In this document: positions 17,519 through 22,752 of the stretch, in pieces
Position numbering within the stretch: position 1 is the first letter of the stretch
Layout: each line of letters opens with the position of its first letter
Source of the DNA: Saprolegnia diclina VS20
Lineage: Eukaryota; Oomycota; Saprolegniomycetes; Saprolegniales; Saprolegniaceae
Assembly (NCBI RefSeq): GCF_000281045.1
Contig: NW_008246068.1
Coordinates: forward strand, 145,606-168,357
Direction of reading: 5' to 3'
DNA: 22,752 bases
Made by a program: the position numbers and the translations under genes
The notes under the pieces: model-generated
The model's database searches: none
What the model was told of the DNA's origin: nothing
Seen by the model: the letters and a program-made list of their open reading frames with translations, nothing else

Positions 17519-17525
17519 GGAATGA
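17519..17525 (-). promoter_or_regulatory. Inr-like element of LRR copy 2
   Basis: On the minus strand TCATTCC matches YCATTYY exactly, and the bases after it (GCTACTT) resemble the FPR part of the core. It lies 20 bases before ATG 17498. Confidence 0.45.
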
Positions 17526-18234
17526 CGCCACACCACGTCGTATACCTCCATTTCCCACCCACAGTGTGAGGTGCTTTTTGTAGTGCGTTATCAAAGTGAT
17601 ATTTCGCGTGTAAACAGTTTCCTACAATGTGGGAATGCTGGAAATATCAACTAGAGAGGGATGTGATTGACCAAGAAACGTATCAAGCACAACTGAGATC
17701 AAAGCGCGTGGTTGGATCATTTGATGCCCTGCTGCTAGGAGTGCAAGGGGTTTTCTTTGAGAAGATGACTATAAGATCTGGTTGCCCAACTGAAGCGCAC
17801 CATTGAGTGCAGCTGATGAGTTGACCATTTCGATCTACTCCACCAATGTGTGACGGCTGTCAGCGATGCCATAGGGGCCGCTGATTGGCTGGAATTATCA
17901 GGATAAAGCGCGCGTTTGTCTTTGTCTGCCAGGCAGCAGCGATCATTTGGACCCTCAATGGCCGCCCCATGTACCTCGTGAAATAAGAACCGGGTCGTGC
18001 GCCCGATCGCGATCTCGAGATGCGGCAGCAAAGGAATGCACGGGCGCTCACTTTGGTGGACGGACGCTTTGGGCGTAGACGCACACGTAGTCCCTAGTAC
18101 TAGAGCAGCCCGATCAATCGTCAGCTTTTGCACAATACGAGTGAACGCGTCGGCATTTTGTCCCGGGACGGGTCCCATTCATTCAACATGAGTATCTTTT
18201 GGCGTTGGCACCACGAACAACATATGGATATAAT

Positions 18235-18246
18235 ATCCGGATCCGG
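18235..18246. promoter_or_regulatory. ATCCGGATCCGG palindromic motif upstream of LRR copy 3
   Basis: This is identical to 4842-4853 in front of kinase 2. It ends 33 bases before ATG 18280 and overlaps the near-palindrome GGATATAATATCC, so the site is a dense run of symmetric sequence that could bind a dimeric factor. Function is inferred. Confidence 0.3.
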
Positions 18247-18279
18247 TTGCTTGACAAATTTTGACGACAAACCGCAACA

Positions 18280-19920
18280 ATGCATGCCACGCTCCCGACA
18301 GTCGGCGCGCCACTGACCAGGGTGCCCTCGACCGCCGTGCGCTTACTGCCCGACGTGCTCCAGCTCATCGCCACGTACCTGCAGGATAGCAAGACGATGT
18401 ACGCGTTTCTGTGGGCGCTGCCGCACACGTGGCTCACACCGCCCATGGCCGCGCTCGCTGCGCTCTACGAGGCCGTCGGCAGCGGCCAGCTTGCCAATAT
18501 AAACATAGCGCGTCTTTGGCCCACGTTCGACATGCGTAACCTGCCGTTCATCCCTGACGAGTTCGCTCCAGTCTTCCAAGCCTACGTGCCGATGCTGCCG
18601 CGGCTTGATCTCAGCCGCAGGTTCCACCGTCAGCTTGACCTGCCGCAAGCGATTCCAGTGCGACGATGCAAAATCACAACGGCTCAGATGCTCGTGCATG
18701 CTGTCAAGAAATGGTTGCAGCAGCTGCAGTCCCTCGAATTGACGCATAGTCTCGACAAGCTGCCGATCCAGCACCTCTGCGACTCGCTGCCGCGACTGTC
18801 CAAGCTTCGTCGCCTTAGCGTCATGTGGCATTCTGACGCACGTGCAGAGGAGTCTTTGGCTCTTCTCAATGCTCTCTGCGACTCGAACGTTTCGGATGTG
18901 TCACTGCGCTACGACGCCAACACCACCGCGGTGTGGAGTGTGCGAGAGGTCGCAGCGTTTGCGCGCTGGCTCGAAGGCAAACGTGTTTCCTCGGTCCGCC
19001 TCATTTATGTACCGCTTGACGATGCGAATGCACAGGTCCTCGCGCGTACGCTGGTCCAGTCACGCACACTACGGTCTCTCCACGTGGATGGCGGGCCGTT
19101 GCCGCTCGCGTTCTACAACCTCGGGCTGTCGCTTCCAAACCAGCTCGAGTCGCTCAGGACATATGTGCTACACTCCAGCGGCGTGCCTGGCTTCACGCAG
19201 ACCATCGCTGGCTCCAACGTACGCACGTTGACGGTGGGAACTGTGATCCCGATGGCGAAGGACGTGGTGATGGCAACGAACGTCATGAACGTCATGACGC
19301 GCCTCCCGCGGCTGCAATGCCTTGTTGTTATGTACACTGCGGTACCGCTACCGACGGTTGTGCGGTTGAGCGAACGCTTGCAAACACTCAAGTCTCTGCA
19401 ATTGCACAACACGAACCTCGACGACTTTGGCTTCGCCGTGCTCACCCGCGCCCTCCCGGATTGCCGGCAGCTCGAAACGTTGCTGCTCAGCGGTCAAAAG
19501 GACGCGACGTGTCTCGCTGCAGAGTACGTTGCCGACAAGATCCCACAGTGTCCGTCGCTCAAGACGCTCGACTTGAGCTGCTGCCCGATTGGCTCGCGCG
19601 GTTTTGCGGCGTTGCTCCCCGTCTTGAATTGTCTTGACAGAATCTTTCTGATCGGGTGCAACATCGACGACGACGGTGCAGATGCGCTGAGTGGTGTGAT
19701 GGGCACCACCGACCACCTCTACCAACTCGACTTGCGCGGCAACTGTTTCTCAGAGGACGCGGCGATGAGACTGATCAAGGCAATGGCGAGCCGCACGGTT
19801 CGGTGGGGAGAACTGAATCTGTATGGATCGATGCGAACAAGAAGCAGCCGTGCCGCGTGCTGGCGGTGCGCCAAAGAGTGTCTTCCCAACACTTCGTGGT
19901 GCAATATCTATCGCAAGTAG
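18280..19920 (+). CDS. F-box-like leucine-rich-repeat protein (LRR copy 3)
   Basis: The protein has 546 residues. After a short N-terminal leader, residues 22-62 form the F-box-like segment (LLPDVLQLIATYL...FLWALPHTWL). The middle region (about 75-300) is close to LRR copy 4 throughout. The C-terminal LRR part (about 355-510) reads LKTLDLSCCPIGSRGFAAL and LDRIFLIGCNIDDDGADAL. It ends CAKECLPNTSWCNIYRK. ATG 18280 is the first in the frame and matches the start of LRR copy 4. It is arranged in tandem with copy 4 on the same strand, 436 bases apart, and the close similarity points to a recent duplication. A protein-binding role, perhaps as an SCF-type adaptor, is inferred from architecture only. 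No Inr match was found just before the ATG. Confidence 0.87.
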   Translation: MHATLPTVGAPLTRVPSTAVRLLPDVLQLIATYLQDSKTMYAFLWALPHTWLTPPMAALAALYEAVGSGQLANINIARLWPTFDMRNLPFIPDEFAPVFQAYVPMLPRLDLSRRFHRQLDLPQAIPVRRCKITTAQMLVHAVKKWLQQLQSLELTHSLDKLPIQHLCDSLPRLSKLRRLSVMWHSDARAEESLALLNALCDSNVSDVSLRYDANTTAVWSVREVAAFARWLEGKRVSSVRLIYVPLDDANAQVLARTLVQSRTLRSLHVDGGPLPLAFYNLGLSLPNQLESLRTYVLHSSGVPGFTQTIAGSNVRTLTVGTVIPMAKDVVMATNVMNVMTRLPRLQCLVVMYTAVPLPTVVRLSERLQTLKSLQLHNTNLDDFGFAVLTRALPDCRQLETLLLSGQKDATCLAAEYVADKIPQCPSLKTLDLSCCPIGSRGFAALLPVLNCLDRIFLIGCNIDDDGADALSGVMGTTDHLYQLDLRGNCFSEDAAMRLIKAMASRTVRWGELNLYGSMRTRSSRAACWRCAKECLPNTSWCNIYRK

Positions 19921-20276
19921 GGGTAATAAGCAAAAAGATGACGTCGCTTGCCAGCGAGATAGCGGTTGGTTTGTTCTAGCTCTTACTTGCAAACAGCTAG
20001 CTTGAGCTGTGAACAGGCTTTTAAAACAAATCGACAAATTTGCTGGATACGTCTTTGCCTCAACTTGGGAACATTTGCGGGTTTGGTTCTGCGTGCCGGA
20101 TCACATATCAGCTGCTATTGCTTTCTTTCGAGATTGCTGCCATCGATCAAATCACATACCCAGTCTGAAGTTCTGTTCATGTATTTTGTGCCAAGCGGCC
20201 GAAACTTGCCTTAATATCAAGTTGCATATTCTATCAAGTCGTAAACATTGCATTTTAATGGTTTGCCGCGATGCTG

Positions 20277-20281
20277 ATTGG
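20277..20281 (+). promoter_or_regulatory. CCAAT box (ATTGG) of LRR copy 4
   Basis: ATTGG lies in GCTGATTGGTCG, 76-80 bases before the ATG at 20357. The same 12-mer is found in the reductase promoter. Distance and context fit an NF-Y site. Confidence 0.45.
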
Positions 20282-20338
20282 TCGCTTTGCAGGGGCTGAA
20301 TTCGGCTAGCGCGTTTTGCCTGCCACATCGCCGGACGC

Positions 20339-20351
20339 CATTTTCCATTTT
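20339..20351 (+). promoter_or_regulatory. Inr+FPR core promoter of LRR copy 4
   Basis: CATTTTCCATTTT matches every position of the oomycete core CATTYYNCAWTTT. It ends 5 bases before ATG 20357, so transcription probably starts within about 20 bases of the ATG. This is the best promoter match in the window and a main reason for the oomycete assignment. Confidence 0.6.
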
Positions 20352-20356
20352 GCACC

Positions 20357-21991
20357 ATGCGACGCACCCTAGATGCGACGGACGCTCACCAGGCCAAGAA
20401 GCGCAATACGACGGCCGGCGCCCATCTGGCGTCCGACGTGCTCCAGCACATCGCCATGTACGTGCAAGACAACAAGACGATGGGCGCATTTCTCTCGGCG
20501 CTGCCGCGCCCGTGGTGCACCGAACCGATGACCGCGCTCGCTACGCTTTTCGAAGCCATTCGCAGCGGGCGCCTACACAACACGAGCATGACGTGGCTTT
20601 GGCCCACGCTCGACATGTCGAATCTCACGTCCATTCCCGACGAGCTTGCTCCGGTCTTCGAAGCTTACGTGCCGATGCTGGCCCGGCTCGACGCCAACCT
20701 CGAATTCCATCGTCAGTTTGGCCTTCCGCAAGACATTCCAGTTGCACGAAAACGTCTCGCGCCGTCCAGGGGCTTTACAAAAGTAGTCAATTGCTGGTCG
20801 CAGCAGCTCGAGTCCATTGAATTGATACAAGATCCCGACACACTGCCAACCCAGCACTTCTGCGACGCGCTGCCTAGACTACCCAAGCTTCGTCGCCTTG
20901 ATGTTTCGTGGCATCCTGACGCTTGTGCAGATGAGACATTACATCTTCTCAATGCTCTTTGCGACTCTAACGTCACGGAGCTGTGGCTACGCTACGACTC
21001 AGAGACCTCCGCGCAGTGGACCACGGCCGAGGTCACAGCATTTGAACGGTGGCTCCAAGTCAAGTCTGTCACCTCGGTTGGTCTCGTGGACGTGCCCATT
21101 GACGACGCCAACGCACAGACCGTCGTACGCGCGCTGCTGCAGTCACACACACTCAAGCACTTGCATGTGGATGTCGGAAAATTGCCGCGTGCTCTCTTCA
21201 ACCTTGGGTTACCGCTTCCAAGCCAGTTCGAAAAACTATACGCGTTCGCGCGGAGCATTGACAATGTGCGTGGCTTCATCCAGACCATCGCTGGCCCCAA
21301 CCTGCGCACGTTGATTGTCGGTACTCAGACCTCGCTGCAAAAGGACGAGGTGCTGGCAACGGACTTCATGGACGCCGTCACGAGTCTTCCTCGGCTCCGG
21401 CATCTCTCTCTTGTCCACGTAGCGCTGCCACTGCCAACGGCCGTACAACTGAGTAAGCGACTGCCGGGGCTCACGACTCTGGAGCTTTTCAACACGAACC
21501 TCGATGACGTTGGTATGGCTGTGCTCGCCCGCGTCCTTCCGAACTGCTGTCATCTCGAGACATTGAAGCTCAGTGATCAAGTGTGTTCGCACATTGCTGC
21601 CGAGCTTTTGGCGAAAAATATTGCGCTCTGTCCGTCGCTCAAGACGCTCAACTTGGCGGGCAGCCCGATTGGCTCGCGCGGACTTATTGCGTTGCTACCT
21701 GTCTTGCGTCGCCTCGACAGTGTCGTTCTGGATCGTTGCGGCATCGATGACGACGGTGCGGCTGCGCTTTGTCGTGCGATGGACGCTACCGACGACCTCT
21801 ACCAACTCGACTTGAGCTGCAACTTGTTCTCGCAAGAAACTGTGAAGCGCATCATCCGGGCGGTCTCAAAACGTGCCACTCGGTGGGGCACCGTCTCCCT
21901 TCATCATATTTTGAAAAGGCCAAAGAAGCAGAAATATTGCATGTGGTATGCCAAGACGTACCTTCGCAACGAGACGTGGTGCAGGATGTAG
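20357..21991 (+). CDS. F-box-like leucine-rich-repeat protein (LRR copy 4)
   Basis: The protein has 544 residues. A basic leader (MRRTLDATDAHQAKKRNTTA) precedes the F-box-like segment (about 24-64, LASDVLQHIAMYV...FLSALPRPW). The rest aligns with LRR copy 3 from end to end. C-terminal LRR units are LKTLNLAGSPIGSRGLIAL, LDSVVLDRCGIDDDGAAAL and LYQLDLSCNLFSQETV. The tail is YAKTYLRNETWCRM, a version of the family's LPNxxWC ending. ATG 20357 follows the Inr/FPR core and a CCAAT box, so the start is well supported. An AATAAA lies 35 bases after the stop. A decayed piece of a further copy follows downstream. An adaptor or interaction role is inferred; partner unknown. Confidence 0.88.
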   Translation: MRRTLDATDAHQAKKRNTTAGAHLASDVLQHIAMYVQDNKTMGAFLSALPRPWCTEPMTALATLFEAIRSGRLHNTSMTWLWPTLDMSNLTSIPDELAPVFEAYVPMLARLDANLEFHRQFGLPQDIPVARKRLAPSRGFTKVVNCWSQQLESIELIQDPDTLPTQHFCDALPRLPKLRRLDVSWHPDACADETLHLLNALCDSNVTELWLRYDSETSAQWTTAEVTAFERWLQVKSVTSVGLVDVPIDDANAQTVVRALLQSHTLKHLHVDVGKLPRALFNLGLPLPSQFEKLYAFARSIDNVRGFIQTIAGPNLRTLIVGTQTSLQKDEVLATDFMDAVTSLPRLRHLSLVHVALPLPTAVQLSKRLPGLTTLELFNTNLDDVGMAVLARVLPNCCHLETLKLSDQVCSHIAAELLAKNIALCPSLKTLNLAGSPIGSRGLIALLPVLRRLDSVVLDRCGIDDDGAAALCRAMDATDDLYQLDLSCNLFSQETVKRIIRAVSKRATRWGTVSLHHILKRPKKQKYCMWYAKTYLRNETWCRM

Positions 21992-22025
21992 CCAATACCT
22001 TAGTAAACGGCATATAATAATCTTG

Positions 22026-22031
22026 AATAAA
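22026..22031 (+). terminator. possible polyadenylation signal of LRR copy 4
   Basis: AATAAA sits 35 bases after the TAG at 21989-21991, in AT-rich DNA. Oomycete genes often lack this hexamer, so the match is suggestive only. Confidence 0.3.
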
Positions 22032-22072
22032 TCAAATACTGTATATGTCTCTACCGGAGCCTTCCAGCTCGG

Positions 22073-22412
22073 GGCGCTAATGCACAGGCGCGTACGCTGC
22101 AGCAGTCACACACGCCCAAGCACTTGTACGTCGATGGCGGACTATTGCCCCACACTCGCTTCAACCTCGGGTTGTCGCTTCCAAACCAGCTCGAGACGCT
22201 CTATACATTTGTGCGGCACATCGACGATGTGCTTGGCTTCATATAAACCATTGCCGGCACCAACTTGCGTAAGCTCATCCTCGGTACTCTCGCCCCTAGA
22301 AGACGATGCGGTGATGGCAACGGACCTCAGAAACGCAATCATGAGCCTCCCGCGCCTGCGCCATCTCTCTCTTTTCCACACAGCGCTCGGCGAGCCAAAC
22401 GCCGGACGAACT
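22073..22412 (+). pseudogene. decayed internal fragment of an LRR family gene (copy 5)
   Basis: This 340-base stretch is clearly related to the middle of LRR copies 3 and 4 (about residues 250-360 of copy 4). It reads ANAQARTLQQSHTPKHLYVD, then LGLSLPNQLETLYTFVRHID. It has no start, F-box part or C-terminal LRRs. Two codons are missing near its left end. A TAA at 22244-22246 replaces the CAG of copy 4, and the frame shifts again around 22290-22305 before the family signal resumes (RNAIMSLPRLRHLSLFHTAL). Similarity stops at about 22412. In places it is nearer to copy 3 (LSLPNQLE) and in others to copy 4 (SHT.KHL), so it may come from a third, lost copy. It is non-functional as a protein gene. 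Confidence 0.8.
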
Positions 22413-22752
22413 TCGTCCAGAACCACCTGTGGAGTGACCTGTGCTGCGGTCGAGGCGTCGCTCTACTCTAGTTTTGTGGTGGTATTGGAGGGGGTCGTCG
22501 TTGCTGTCGTTGGTGCGTGAGCGGTGGCGTCGGTCGTGAGAACGGTATGGGCAGTCTAGCGTGTCTAAAGGAAGCGGAGTTGGCTGCGGCAGGTCGGATG
22601 CAAAATGGAAAATGAAGGTTTTGGGACTGCACATTGCAGCGCGCAAAAACTGAGTGTAAAATCGATCAAGCAACCCATTGTACTGTACTTGCTTCTTGTA
22701 TACCGAGTGTAGAAGGTGTGAATTGGACTAACTACCCGCACGGAGAAGACTT
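22413..22752. other. right-edge sequence without a supported gene
   Basis: After the LRR similarity ends there is a GT-rich run (22470-22530, GTGGTGGTATTGG and GTTGCTGTCGTTGG) and then AT-richer DNA. Short open frames on both strands show no domain. Nothing else is seen. Confidence 0.5.

Larger units (their letters stand above)
17499..18279. other. divergent intergenic region between LRR copies 2 and 3
   Basis: This 781-base region must hold the promoters of both flanking genes. A CTGATTGG box lies at 17881-17888, near the middle. A minus-strand open frame of 147 codons (17735-18178) has no recognisable domain and I do not call it. Near LRR copy 3 there is an AT-rich patch, GGATATAATATCC (18226-18238), overlapping the ATCCGGATCCGG palindrome. 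Confidence 0.5.
19921..20356. other. gap between LRR copies 3 and 4
   Basis: No gene is supported. The left half is AT-rich 3' flank. The right end carries the promoter elements of LRR copy 4 (ATTGG box and Inr/FPR core). Confidence 0.6.

Noticed and set aside
17735-18178. 147-codon minus-strand open frame between LRR copies 2 and 3
   Set aside because: No recognised domain, no similarity to window genes, and it lies in the shared promoter region; kept only as a remark.
1-22752. tRNA, rRNA, CRISPR, integrase, reverse transcriptase or transposase genes
   Set aside because: Read by eye for typical motifs on both strands; none found. A tRNA scan and a repeat-library search would be needed to exclude small ones.

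Overview
This is eukaryotic DNA, most likely from an oomycete of the Saprolegniales (Saprolegnia/Achlya type). The assignment rests on four things: long intronless GC-rich genes with many C/G-ending codons; TKL-type kinases and large leucine-rich-repeat (LRR) proteins in tandem families; short intergenic gaps (about 0.4-1.4 kb); and promoter sequences that fit the oomycete Inr (YCATTYY) or combined Inr+FPR core (CATTYYNCAWTTT) just upstream of several ATGs. The genus is a guess. I see no bacterial operons, tRNA, rRNA, CRISPR array or recognisable transposon.

Layout. 1-390: possible 3' end of an acidic protein entering from the left. 1244-8499: three same-strand paralogues with an N-terminal C2-like domain and a C-terminal TKL-like kinase domain. 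The first also carries a C-terminal pseudokinase, the second has altered catalytic residues, and the third looks fully canonical. Between the first two lies a probable broken gene (3811-4548) whose coding signal changes frame twice. 9343-12384 (minus): one very large gene with a signal peptide, three DOMON domains, a ferric-reductase/NOX-type di-heme membrane core and FAD/NADPH domains. 13751-22412: a cluster of F-box-like LRR proteins, two on minus (13751-15448, 15837-17498) and two on plus (18280-19920, 20357-21991), with a decayed internal fragment of a fifth copy at about 22073-22412.

How it fits together. The window holds two expanding gene families separated by one surface redox enzyme. 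In the kinase family, copies differ in intactness of the catalytic residues, so scaffold or allosteric roles are possible beside true kinases. In the LRR family, duplication and decay are both visible. Genes outside the kinase cluster often have CCAAT/ATTGG boxes about 70-105 bases before the ATG and an Inr about 4-22 bases before it. No direct functional link among kinases, reductase and LRR proteins can be shown from the sequence.
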